Origin: Chryseobacterium koreense CCUG 49689
GTDB taxonomy: Bacteria > Bacteroidota > Bacteroidia > Flavobacteriales > Weeksellaceae
Direction of reading: 5' to 3'
Assembly (NCBI RefSeq): GCF_001045435.1
Contig: NZ_LFNG01000008.1
Location: 52,475 to 116,474 of the forward strand
DNA length: 64,000 nt
Each line of letters opens with the position of its first letter. The stretch's first letter is position 1. The notes beneath the pieces were generated by a model. It was not told the DNA's origin and searched no databases. It saw nothing but the letters and a program-made list of their open reading frames with translations. A program made the position numbers and the translations under genes. Positions 43,415 through 50,858 of the stretch are shown in pieces.

Positions 43415-44685
43415 TGAGCGACCAGAACCTCATACCCCAGTCCTCCGACTTTAAACAAAGTTATCAAGAATCCATCGAATGGCTTTTCGTGCAGATGCCG
43501 AATTACCAAACAGACGGACAAAAAGCCTACAAACCTGGGCTTGACAATATCACCAGACTTTGCGCCTATTTCGGAAACCCGCAAGATAAAATCAAAACCA
43601 TACACATAGGCGGAACTAATGGAAAAGGTTCCACGAGCAACATGCTGGCTTCGGTTTTGCGGGAATCGGGATATAAAGTCGGGTTGTACAATTCTCCGCA
43701 TCTGATTGATTTTACAGAGAGAATCAAAGTTAATGGCGAGAATTGCGACAAGGAATTTGTCTATGACTTTATCCAAAAACTCAGGAAACTGCCCGAAGAA
43801 ATTCGTCCGTCTTTTTTTGAATTTACCACGATTATGGCGTTTGAATATTTTTACCAACAAAAAGTGGATTATGCCATCATTGAAGTCGGTTTGGGCGGAA
43901 GACTGGATTCCACGAATATCATCCATCCTTTGGTTTCTGCAATCACAAATGTGCAGCTCGATCATCAGAATATTTTAGGGAACACGATCGAAGAAATTGC
44001 AAAAGAAAAAGCGGGTATCATCAAGGAGAATGTTCCGATTATTTCAGGAGACGAAAATGATACGGTAAAAAATATAATTTCTGAGACCGCTAGAAAAAGA
44101 AATACCTCATTCATTGATGCGACCTTAATTACACCCAATTTTAAGTCCGATTTGAAGGGAAATTACCAGAAAAAAAATATCCGGGTCGTTTTGGCTTTGG
44201 TGGAAGAATTGAGAAAACAGGGTTTGGAAATTTCCAATGAAAATGTAATGAACGGCTTAATGAATGTTCACCGTAACACCAATTTCATCGGTCGCTGGTT
44301 TGAATTTTCAGATAATCCACTTACCATTTGTGATACCGCACATAACCAGGCCGGATTGGAGATGGTTTTCGAGCAACTAAATGCGATTTCTCGATTTAAG
44401 CATATTGTTTTAGGTTTTGTGAACGATAAAAAAATCGATGAGGTTTTGCAGATTCTTCCGGGAAATTCCACCTTTTATTTTGTGAAACCGGCGATCAGCC
44501 GTGGTCGACATCCGTCAGATTATGAAAACTTGCTCAAGAATTCTAAAATAAACTACAAAATTTTTGACGATGTGGAAAGTGGGTATCTTTCTGCAAGACA
44601 AGCTATTAAAAAAGGCGAAATGATATTTATCGGCGGAAGTAACTTTGTAGTGGGAGAATTTTTAGAAAAAAATTTGTCAAAATAA
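43414..44685 (+). CDS. folC: Bifunctional folylpolyglutamate synthase / dihydrofolate synthase
   Basis: FolC adds glutamate to folates and dihydropteroate. The 423-residue product starts at the ATG that overlaps the tonB stop (TAATG). It has the Mur-ligase-like ATP loop IHIGGTNGKGSTSNMLASVL (near residue 68), YNSPHLIDFTERI (near 93), IEVGLGGRLDSTN and the DTAHNQAGLEM motif of the C-terminal half. Length is normal. The longer frame from 43318 lies inside tonB and has no family support. Its link to a TonB operon is by coupling of translation, not obvious biology. Confidence 0.93.
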   Translation: MSDQNLIPQSSDFKQSYQESIEWLFVQMPNYQTDGQKAYKPGLDNITRLCAYFGNPQDKIKTIHIGGTNGKGSTSNMLASVLRESGYKVGLYNSPHLIDFTERIKVNGENCDKEFVYDFIQKLRKLPEEIRPSFFEFTTIMAFEYFYQQKVDYAIIEVGLGGRLDSTNIIHPLVSAITNVQLDHQNILGNTIEEIAKEKAGIIKENVPIISGDENDTVKNIISETARKRNTSFIDATLITPNFKSDLKGNYQKKNIRVVLALVEELRKQGLEISNENVMNGLMNVHRNTNFIGRWFEFSDNPLTICDTAHNQAGLEMVFEQLNAISRFKHIVLGFVNDKKIDEVLQILPGNSTFYFVKPAISRGRHPSDYENLLKNSKINYKIFDDVESGYLSARQAIKKGEMIFIGGSNFVVGEFLEKNLSK

Positions 44686-44703
44686 AAAAACCTTGTATAT
44701 TTG
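44673..44703 (+). promoter_or_regulatory. Promoter of tRNA-Val (TTTG-N19-TATATTTG)
   Basis: TTTG at 44673-44676 and TATATTTG at 44696-44703 are spaced 19 bases. The start should fall near 44708, about 14 bases before the mature tRNA. The -33 box lies in the last codons of folC. Confidence 0.8.
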
Positions 44704-44721
44704 CCGAACCAAAAACGGAAA

Positions 44722-44796
44722 GGGTTCTTAGCTCAGTTGGTTCAGAGCATCTGGTTTACACCCAGAGGGTCGGGGGTTCGAATCCCTCAGGACCCA
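44722..44796 (+). tRNA. tRNA-Val, anticodon UAC
   Basis: The 75-base sequence folds as a full cloverleaf: acceptor 44722-44728 with 44789-44795, D-stem GCTC/GAGC, anticodon stem TCTGG/CCAGA with loop TTTACAC (anticodon TAC at 44757-44759), a 5-base variable loop, and T-arm with TTCGAAT loop. The discriminator is A (44796). The CCA end is not encoded. It is expressed from its own promoter and ends at a hairpin at 44807-44832. Confidence 0.97.
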
Positions 44797-44806
44797 CTTT
44801 CAAAAC

Positions 44807-44832
44807 AAAATCTCACAGCAATGTGAGATTTT
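44807..44832 (+). terminator. Rho-independent terminator of tRNA-Val
   Basis: An 11-bp stem (44807-44817 with 44822-44832) has a GCAA loop and is followed by T-rich sequence, 11 bases after the tRNA. Confidence 0.85.
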
Positions 44833-44904
44833 TTTGTTTTTCCACTATCCTTTTTCTATCAGTTCCCATTCGGTTTCCAAAATCTACCCTTCGGTAAGAA
44901 AATG

Positions 44905-44935
44905 TTTGAATGCAGCGAAAACCGAAATACCTTTA
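44905..44935 (+). promoter_or_regulatory. Promoter of the 2TM/LytTR cassette
   Basis: TTTG (44905-44908), a 19-base spacer and TACCTTTA (44928-44935, one mismatch to TAnnTTTG). The ATG of the first 2TM gene is about 45 bases downstream. Confidence 0.55.
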
Positions 44936-44979
44936 CGCCATTAAAAATCAAAGGGATTTTCCCATAAAAAAGTGAAAAA

Positions 44980-45276
44980 ATGAGAACATACAGCAATAGC
45001 GCCGCAGAACACCAAAAGTTCTTAAATGCCCAACGAAAAGTAAGAAAAATAAGAGGATTTTATATTCACTCGGCGGTTTACGTGCTTGTAAATTGCACAA
45101 TTATCTTTGGGAACCTTTATGAAAATGCTGCAAATCTTTTTAATTTCGATACCTATGCGACTGCATTTTTCTGGGGAATCGGATTGCTTGCACATGGACT
45201 CTCCGTTTTCGGGGCAGACCGGATTTTTGGTAAAGCCTGGGAAGAAAGAAAAATTCAGGAGTATTTGAAGAAATAA
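44980..45276 (+). CDS. 2TM domain-containing protein (1 of 4)
   Basis: This 98-residue membrane protein has two predicted helices (residues 31-50 and 63-80) in the 2TM pattern. An amphipathic charged helix QRKVRKIRGFYIHSAVY leads into the first helix. The second ends near GLSVFGADRI, and the protein closes with KAWEERKIQEYL. Function unknown. It opens a five-gene cassette (2TM, histidine kinase with 2TM, 2TM, 2TM, LytTR regulator) behind its own promoter. The clear homology to its neighbours suggests local duplication. Confidence 0.88.
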   Translation: MRTYSNSAAEHQKFLNAQRKVRKIRGFYIHSAVYVLVNCTIIFGNLYENAANLFNFDTYATAFFWGIGLLAHGLSVFGADRIFGKAWEERKIQEYLKK

Positions 45277-45313
45277 TTTCCACAGGAACTCAAAAATTTC
45301 ATAATTTTAGAAA

Positions 45314-46639
45314 ATGACTAGAAAAGAAACCATCACGCTGCTTTGGGTTTCCGGCATCACCGGATTGTTTTTCTTCCTGTTTTTCTCGGATGAAAAATCT
45401 CTGCAGAACCTGGTAATCAGCTTTTTGGTCGCATCGCTTTACAGTTTCCTGATCGGTGGCGGAAATGGTTTGGTCAATAGTTTTCTGAGCAAGAAATACT
45501 CATGGATCGACCAGACCAGAACGCGGACTGTATTAGGCATGATCGCTATTTTGCTGGTGAATGTGGTGCTGGTTTTGTTTTGTAATTATGTCAATTTTGT
45601 CCTGATTCAGGGAATATCCCCGGCTGGTTTTTTTAAAGGATCCATAGGATTTGTAAACTGGCTGATTATCAATATCGCTTTGCTGATTTCCACGTTCCTG
45701 CATGCGAGAAGTTTCATGAACGAGTGGAAAAAGGCATCCCGAAAGGAAGTGGTGGAACAGAAACTCATCGCCAAATCTGCAAACGCGCAGTTTGAATCTT
45801 TGAAAAACCAACTCGATCCGCATTTTCTTTTTAATTCGCTGAATGTTTTAAGTGCTTTGATTGATGAAAACCCCAATCAAGCACAAAGCTTTACCTCGGC
45901 AATGTCCAAGATTTATAGATATGTTTTGGAGCAAAAGGATAAAGACCTGGTCACCGTGGAGGAAGAGATCGATTTTGCGAAAACCTACTGCGATCTGTTG
46001 AAAACTAGATTTGAGGACAGCGTGAGTTTTGAATTTCTGGTGAATGATGGAGACAGAAAGGGATTTGTGGTTCCGCTTTCGCTGCAATTGTTGTTGGAAA
46101 ACTGCATAAAGCACAATTATGCGACTTCCGCAAAACCATTGACCATTAAAATTTATTCTGAGAACGGGAATCTCATCATCGAAAACAACCTTCAGGCGAG
46201 AGAACAGGTGAAAGAAAGCGCAGGAATCGGACTTGCAAATATCGTTCAACGCTATTCTTTAATGACGAAAAGGAATGTCTTTATTGAAAAATCTGAAAGC
46301 CATTTCAAAGTAAAAATTCCAATTCTAACTGAAAAAATCACAGAAATGAATACCCAAAACACCATCGAAATGGCGGCCTATGAGAAAGCCGCAAAAAGAG
46401 TAGAGGAGCTCAAAGGATTTTATGGAAACCTGATCTCTTACTGTATTTTCATCCCGTTTTTGTTCCTGATCAACTGGAAAACTTCACCCCATTATTGGTG
46501 GGCATTTTGGCCGATGTTCGGTTGGGGAATCGGGGTGATTTCTCATGCAATTAAAACGTTTGGAATTGGCAATAACTGGGAAGAAAAGCAGATCCGCAAA
46601 CTGATGGAAAAAGAGCAGAATTCCGGAAACTGGAAATAA
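45314..46639 (+). CDS. LytS-like sensor histidine kinase with fused C-terminal 2TM domain
   Basis: This 441-residue protein has four predicted membrane helices in the first 130 residues, then the His_kinase domain with phospho-acceptor His170 (LDPHFLFNSLN). A HATPase region follows (SLQLLLENCIKHNY near 255, ESAGIGLANIVQRY near 300). After a short linker, residues 345-441 are a complete 2TM domain (AKRVEELKGFYGNL and WEEKQIRKL flank two helices). It would pair with the LytTR regulator at the end of the cassette. The fused 2TM tail after the kinase is unusual to me. Confidence 0.9.
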   Translation: MTRKETITLLWVSGITGLFFFLFFSDEKSLQNLVISFLVASLYSFLIGGGNGLVNSFLSKKYSWIDQTRTRTVLGMIAILLVNVVLVLFCNYVNFVLIQGISPAGFFKGSIGFVNWLIINIALLISTFLHARSFMNEWKKASRKEVVEQKLIAKSANAQFESLKNQLDPHFLFNSLNVLSALIDENPNQAQSFTSAMSKIYRYVLEQKDKDLVTVEEEIDFAKTYCDLLKTRFEDSVSFEFLVNDGDRKGFVVPLSLQLLLENCIKHNYATSAKPLTIKIYSENGNLIIENNLQAREQVKESAGIGLANIVQRYSLMTKRNVFIEKSESHFKVKIPILTEKITEMNTQNTIEMAAYEKAAKRVEELKGFYGNLISYCIFIPFLFLINWKTSPHYWWAFWPMFGWGIGVISHAIKTFGIGNNWEEKQIRKLMEKEQNSGNWK

Positions 46640-46646
46640 TTTTGAA

Positions 46647-46928
46647 ATGGAAAATTCTAACGAAAACTTAAAGTATCTTCGTGCCCAAAGGAGATTGAAG
46701 CAACTGAAAGGGTTTTATATCCATCTAGCAGTTTATTTAATCATCAATCCGGTCATTATTTTTGCGAACAGCAAAAAACATGGGTTTGCAGATGTGATGA
46801 CCTATTCCACTGCGATTTTGTGGGGATTGGTAATCATCATTCATTTGGTAAGCGTATTTTTCTTTCGGAATTGGGAAGAAAAAAAGATGGACGAACTCCT
46901 GAAAAAATATCATAATGATGGAAAATAA
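46647..46928 (+). CDS. 2TM domain-containing protein (3 of 4)
   Basis: This 93-residue protein has the same architecture as its neighbours: charged amphipathic start (RAQRRLKQLKGFYIHLAVYL), two helices at about residues 25-42 and 53-72, and closing NWEEKKMDELL. It starts seven bases after the histidine kinase stop and overlaps the next 2TM gene by 14 bases, so translation is likely coupled. Function unknown. Confidence 0.85.
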   Translation: MENSNENLKYLRAQRRLKQLKGFYIHLAVYLIINPVIIFANSKKHGFADVMTYSTAILWGLVIIIHLVSVFFFRNWEEKKMDELLKKYHNDGK

Positions 46929-47193
46929 CATTCAATATCAAAGGGCGAAAAAACGGGTGAAAGAGATGAAAGGATTCTATATCCATGTTACCGTTTTCGT
47001 CATGGTGAACCTGCTTTTGTTCGGCCTAAATTTCAGCAAAGGATCAGAGATTGCATATTGGAGTTTTCTCACCCCTTTACTTTGGGGGATTGGGTTGCTT
47101 GCTCATGCGCTGTCTGTCTTTCTACCGAATTTTATTTTCGGAAAAGATTGGGAAGAAAGGAAAATTAGGCAGTTTATGCAGAAGAATCGGTAA
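46915..47193 (+). CDS. 2TM domain-containing protein (4 of 4)
   Basis: This 92-residue protein carries the 2TM pattern: RAKKRVKEMKGFYIHVTVFV, helices at about residues 21-40 and 53-72, then KDWEERKIRQFM. It overlaps the previous 2TM gene by 14 bases. The second helix and the conserved LLAHALSVF closely match the first 2TM protein (LLAHGLSVF), so these two may be the most recent duplicates. Function unknown. Confidence 0.85.
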   Translation: MMENNIQYQRAKKRVKEMKGFYIHVTVFVMVNLLLFGLNFSKGSEIAYWSFLTPLLWGIGLLAHALSVFLPNFIFGKDWEERKIRQFMQKNR

Positions 47194-47265
47194 TTTCAAT
47201 ACAGCAATAGATTACTGGATATTTCTTAAACAACCTTCAACAATTAAACTTTTTCAAAAAAAATT

Positions 47266-48009
47266 ATGATCCGCATCGCCATCATCGAAGATGAAAAACC
47301 CGCCGCAAGAAAACTCGAAAGATTATTGGGTTTATTTGCTGATTTAGAATTAGTTGCAACGATAAATTCCGTGGAAGAAGGAATTGAGTGGTTTTCAGAA
47401 AATCAGCATCCGGATCTGATCTTTTCGGACATTGTTTTGGGCGACGGACTGTCTTTTGACATCTTTGAAAAAGTTCCCACCAAAAGTTTCATTATTTATA
47501 CCACCGCTTTTGACCAATATACTTTGAAAGCATTCAAACTCAATTCCATCGATTATCTTTTAAAACCCATTATGGAAGAAGATTTGAAAAATGCCATTGA
47601 AAAGTATAAAAGTTTCTTACCCACTGCAAGTCCTCCTAATTCACACGAAATCAAAGATTTAATTAAAAGTGATAAACAACAGCTTTCGCGGATTTTAGTT
47701 AAGATCGGCTATAATTTGAAAATCGTTCAGACTGATGAGGTTTCCTGTTTTTTCAGCGAAAACAAAATTGTTTATCTGCAAACAAAAGAACGGACTTTCC
47801 CCACGGATTTCACTTTGGATGAATTGCAGGAAGTTCTGGACGAAAAGAAATTTTTCCGTGTGAACCGACAGTTTATCCTCAACTCGGATTATATCAAAAA
47901 TATCCACACTTCGCCTTATTACAAAGTCGAACTCCATTTTCAGCCGGAGGAAGAAATCACGGTAAGCCGAGATCGCGTGAAGGATTTCAAGGATTGGTTG
48001 AGCAGATAA
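47266..48009 (+). CDS. LytTR family response regulator
   Basis: This 247-residue regulator has a receiver domain (residues 1-120) with acidic pocket IIEDE, phospho-acceptor Asp55 (LIFSDIVLGDG), switch Thr/Ser near IIYTTAF and Lys in YLLKPI. A LytTR DNA-binding domain follows (about 145-245, with FFRVNRQFILN and ISRD-like EEITVSRDRV). It would be phosphorylated by the LytS-like kinase of the same cassette. Targets are not visible. It begins about 70 bases after the last 2TM gene. Confidence 0.93.
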   Translation: MIRIAIIEDEKPAARKLERLLGLFADLELVATINSVEEGIEWFSENQHPDLIFSDIVLGDGLSFDIFEKVPTKSFIIYTTAFDQYTLKAFKLNSIDYLLKPIMEEDLKNAIEKYKSFLPTASPPNSHEIKDLIKSDKQQLSRILVKIGYNLKIVQTDEVSCFFSENKIVYLQTKERTFPTDFTLDELQEVLDEKKFFRVNRQFILNSDYIKNIHTSPYYKVELHFQPEEEITVSRDRVKDFKDWLSR

Positions 48010-48079
48010 GCTGATTAATCGAAACAGATCCAAGAAGTCTGAAAAAAATAGATTTTCCCTGATTTGGTCTTCCGGTTTT

Positions 48080-49267
48080 CTAAGAAATCACGCCGCTTCC
48101 CAACAATTCATCCCCCAAATACCAAGCGGCAAACTGTCCTTCGGCAATCGCGGATTGCGGATTTTCAAACTCGATGAAAAAACCGTCTTCAAACTGATAA
48201 AGTGTAGCATTTTCCAAAGGTTGCCGGTATCGGATTCTTGCCTGTACTTTCATAGATTCTCCATTTTTTAGGCGCAGATCTTCCCGAACCCAATGAACTT
48301 CGGTGTTTTCTATTTTTAAGGCTTTGCGGAAAAGTCCGGGGAAATTTTTTCCTTCGCCCACAAAAAGCAGATTGTTTTGCATGTCGCGATGGATAATGAA
48401 GCAAGATTCTTTATGTCCGCCAATTCCCAAACCTTTGCTTTGACCGATGGTGAAGTAATGTGCACCTTGATGTTTTCCGATCACTTTTCCGTCCGTTTTT
48501 CGGTAATCTATCTTTTTTGAGAGAAACTGCAATTCATCCAATTTTGATGAAAATGCGGGCTTTTCTTGATGAAATTCAAAGAAATCATCAAAAATTTCTA
48601 CAATTTCGCCCTCTTTTGGTTCCAGTTGTTGTTGAAGAAATGTGGGCAAACTCACTTTGCCGATAAAGCACAGCCCTTGCGAATCTTTTTTATCTGCAGT
48701 TACCAATCCGATTTCTTTTGCGATTTCGCGAACTTCGGGTTTGGTCAGTTCACCGATTGGGAACAATGCTTTCGAAAGCTGCTCCTGATTCAGTTGACAC
48801 AAAAAATATGACTGATCTTTATTGTGGTCTTTTCCGGCCAGCAAATGGAAAACCTCCTGACCATTTTCGTCAAAAGTGGAATCAACTCTTGCATAATGTC
48901 CGGTTGCGACTTTATCTGCACCTAAAGAAAGTGCGGTTTTCAAAAAAACATCGAATTTCACTTCTCGGTTGCAGAGCACATCCGGATTTGGGGTTCTGCC
49001 TTTTTGGTATTCGGCGAACATATAATCCACGATTTTTTCTTTGTAAAGTTCGCTCATATCGATGACCTGGAAAGGGATTCCCAGTTTCTGGGCAACCATC
49101 AAAGCATCGTTGCTGTCCTCGATCCACGGACATTCGTCCTCCAAAGTGACGGATGCATCGTTCCAGTTTCGCATGAAAAGTGCAATCACTTCATGCCCTT
49201 GCTGTTGTAAAAGATAGGCGGCTACAGAAGAATCGACACCGCCGGAAAGTCCTACTACTATTTTCAT
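48080..49267 (-). CDS. mnmA: MnmA, tRNA-specific 2-thiouridylase
   Basis: MnmA places sulfur on U34 of Lys, Glu and Gln tRNAs, the partner modification to MnmG. This 395-residue protein has PP-loop [16 protein letters not shown] (residues 4-19), catalytic Cys in VLCNREVKF (near 101), GHYARV and the second Cys in [10 protein letters not shown] (near 198). The C-terminal barrel follows. Length is normal. It has its own promoter (49307-49314) and lies opposite the beta-barrel gene at 49392. Both wobble-uridine enzymes in one window is a coincidence or shared region, not an operon. Confidence 0.96.
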   Translation of the reverse strand: MKIVVGLSGGVDSSVAAYLLQQQGHEVIALFMRNWNDASVTLEDECPWIEDSNDALMVAQKLGIPFQVIDMSELYKEKIVDYMFAEYQKGRTPNPDVLCNREVKFDVFLKTALSLGADKVATGHYARVDSTFDENGQEVFHLLAGKDHNKDQSYFLCQLNQEQLSKALFPIGELTKPEVREIAKEIGLVTADKKDSQGLCFIGKVSLPTFLQQQLEPKEGEIVEIFDDFFEFHQEKPAFSSKLDELQFLSKKIDYRKTDGKVIGKHQGAHYFTIGQSKGLGIGGHKESCFIIHRDMQNNLLFVGEGKNFPGLFRKALKIENTEVHWVREDLRLKNGESMKVQARIRYRQPLENATLYQFEDGFFIEFENPQSAIAEGQFAAWYLGDELLGSGVIS

Positions 49268-49306
49268 AAAAATGCTACGCTTTCGTCAAGGGAAAGTTTG
49301 GCGGCG

Positions 49307-49314
49307 CAAATTTA
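49307..49314 (-). promoter_or_regulatory. Bacteroidota -7 promoter element for mnmA
   Basis: The minus strand reads TAAATTTG, 39 bases before the mnmA ATG. Confidence 0.5.
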
Positions 49315-49355
49315 CGATTTTAAATACTATCGATACTTTATTGAAATAAATAATA

Positions 49356-49363
49356 TAAATTTG
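49356..49363 (+). promoter_or_regulatory. Bacteroidota -7 promoter element for the 49392 barrel gene
   Basis: TAAATTTG lies 28 bases before the ATG. The -33 element is unclear. Confidence 0.45.
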
Positions 49364-49391
49364 GATCATAGAAATTGCTATTGAAACAGTT

Positions 49392-49934
49392 ATGATGAAA
49401 AAAATACTTTTATTTTCCTTGATGTTTTTTGGGTTGATGTGGAATGCGCAAATCAGTGGTTCATCCAAAATCGGAGATGGTGACTCGAAATGGACTTTCG
49501 GCGGATATGCCGGTTTAGGGGGATCCTTCGGTAGCGGCGGCGGTGGAACCACGGTTTACATCACACCGAGAGTTGGATACAGAATCACAGATGATTTCGA
49601 GGCTGGAGTTGCCGGAAGTTTCTCCTGGAGCAATTCTTCTTATTATTCCTCCACCATGATTGGGGTTGGTCCTTTTGTGAATTACTATTTTTCCAGAAGT
49701 TTCTTTTTGGGTGGAATGTTCCAGGAATATTTCATAAACCAAACCAATAAATCGACCGATCAAAAATACTCTGGAAATGAAGCTGCGCTCTATCTCGGCG
49801 GCGGCTATATGCAGCAATTGGGCAATAGAACCTATATTCAGATTGGCGGAATGTATAATGTGCTTTACCAAAAAGAAAAATCCGTTTTTGGTGGTGGATT
49901 TGTTCCACAGGTGGGGATTGTGTATGGATTATGA
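49392..49934 (+). CDS. Small outer membrane beta-barrel protein
   Basis: This 180-residue protein has a signal peptide (MKKILLFSLMFFGLMWNAQ) and about eight amphipathic strands with Gly/Tyr/Phe alternation. It ends in VPQVGIVYGL, as small outer-membrane barrels do. A Gly-rich loop (GSFGSGGGGT) lies near residue 50. Function unknown; it resembles porin-like or OmpW/OmpA-barrel small proteins. The start could be the second Met (49395). It diverges from mnmA. Confidence 0.8.
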   Translation: MMKKILLFSLMFFGLMWNAQISGSSKIGDGDSKWTFGGYAGLGGSFGSGGGGTTVYITPRVGYRITDDFEAGVAGSFSWSNSSYYSSTMIGVGPFVNYYFSRSFFLGGMFQEYFINQTNKSTDQKYSGNEAALYLGGGYMQQLGNRTYIQIGGMYNVLYQKEKSVFGGGFVPQVGIVYGL

Positions 49935-50032
49935 TATTTTTTTCGTTCCGCTGATTTCACAAATATCGCAGCTTGCAGAAACTTAAAGTTGATCTGCTAA
50001 ATCCCACGAAATACGAGGGGAATTAAACAAAA

Positions 50033-50058
50033 AAATCTCCCGAATTTTCAGGAGATTT
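50033..50058 (-). terminator. Rho-independent terminator of the 50078-50719 gene
   Basis: An 8-bp stem (50033-50040 with 50051-50058) is followed on the minus strand by a T-run. Confidence 0.75.
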
Positions 50059-50077
50059 CGTCATTATTAAAATTAAG

Positions 50078-50719
50078 TTACGGTTTATTGGCCAGAAAAT
50101 ATTCCGCTTCCGCTTTTCCCCAGTTTGGGTCGAGTGAAGTTTTGGTTTTGTAAACATTAAACTGGTCCAAAGATTTCTGGAACAATTCCAATCCCCTGGT
50201 TTTGCTGCCGCCAAACTGTTCCGGAGTGAAATAGGTGTCTTCTGCCTTCATCAAGGTGATTCGCGGATTTTCGGAATCTAATTTTTCAGCCTTGCTTAGC
50301 GCTTCTGCAGCCAACATTCCTTCGCTCATAAAACGTTGCTGTGGATTCACCATCATTTTCAGGCCATGAACCATTTTTTGCAGAATCAGGATTTCCGGAT
50401 TGTCTTTGCTTAGTTCTGATGCCTTGTCCAAATTTTTTTGCGCCTCGTCCGCAATTGGATCTAAATCTGCGGTTCTTCCTTCGCGCATCGCGATTCTCCC
50501 TTTTTGGATCGAGGAAAACGCGGCGTAATAATAGGGAAGCCATTGTGTTTTCTCCTTGTCGCCGATTCTGGTAAAATCATTGGAAAGCGCGGTGAAATCG
50601 TCTGCCGAAAGATGGCTTTCCACTTTGGCTACTTTTTCGCTCATCGCCTTTTCATAAGCGGTTTGTGCAAATGCGGTAACTCCTATGAACAGCACAGTTG
50701 CTAAGAATAGTTTTCTCAT
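50078..50719 (-). CDS. Exported helical (TPR-like) hypothetical protein
   Basis: This 213-residue protein has a signal peptide (MRKLFLATVLFIGVTAFAQ). The mature part is helical: AYEKAMSEKVAKVESHL, then LPYYYAAFSSIQKG and DEAQKNLDKASELSKDNPEIL, which fit TPR-like helix pairs. The C-terminus DPNWGKAEAEYFLANKP resembles the last TPR of tetratricopeptide secreted proteins of Bacteroidota. It should act in the periplasm as a scaffold. Substrate or partner unknown. It has its own terminator at 50033-50058. Confidence 0.75.
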   Translation of the reverse strand: MRKLFLATVLFIGVTAFAQTAYEKAMSEKVAKVESHLSADDFTALSNDFTRIGDKEKTQWLPYYYAAFSSIQKGRIAMREGRTADLDPIADEAQKNLDKASELSKDNPEILILQKMVHGLKMMVNPQQRFMSEGMLAAEALSKAEKLDSENPRITLMKAEDTYFTPEQFGGSKTRGLELFQKSLDQFNVYKTKTSLDPNWGKAEAEYFLANKP

Positions 50720-50858
50720 TTTATTGGAATTTAATTGTTGTTGTTTTGATGAATCAAAGGTATTTCAAAAGTTTATTACTGAAAATTAATTTTTTCTGAT
50801 GGGTTGAAATGGGTTGCTGAATTGCATTTTCGTCACTCTAATTTCGAAGTTCACATTT

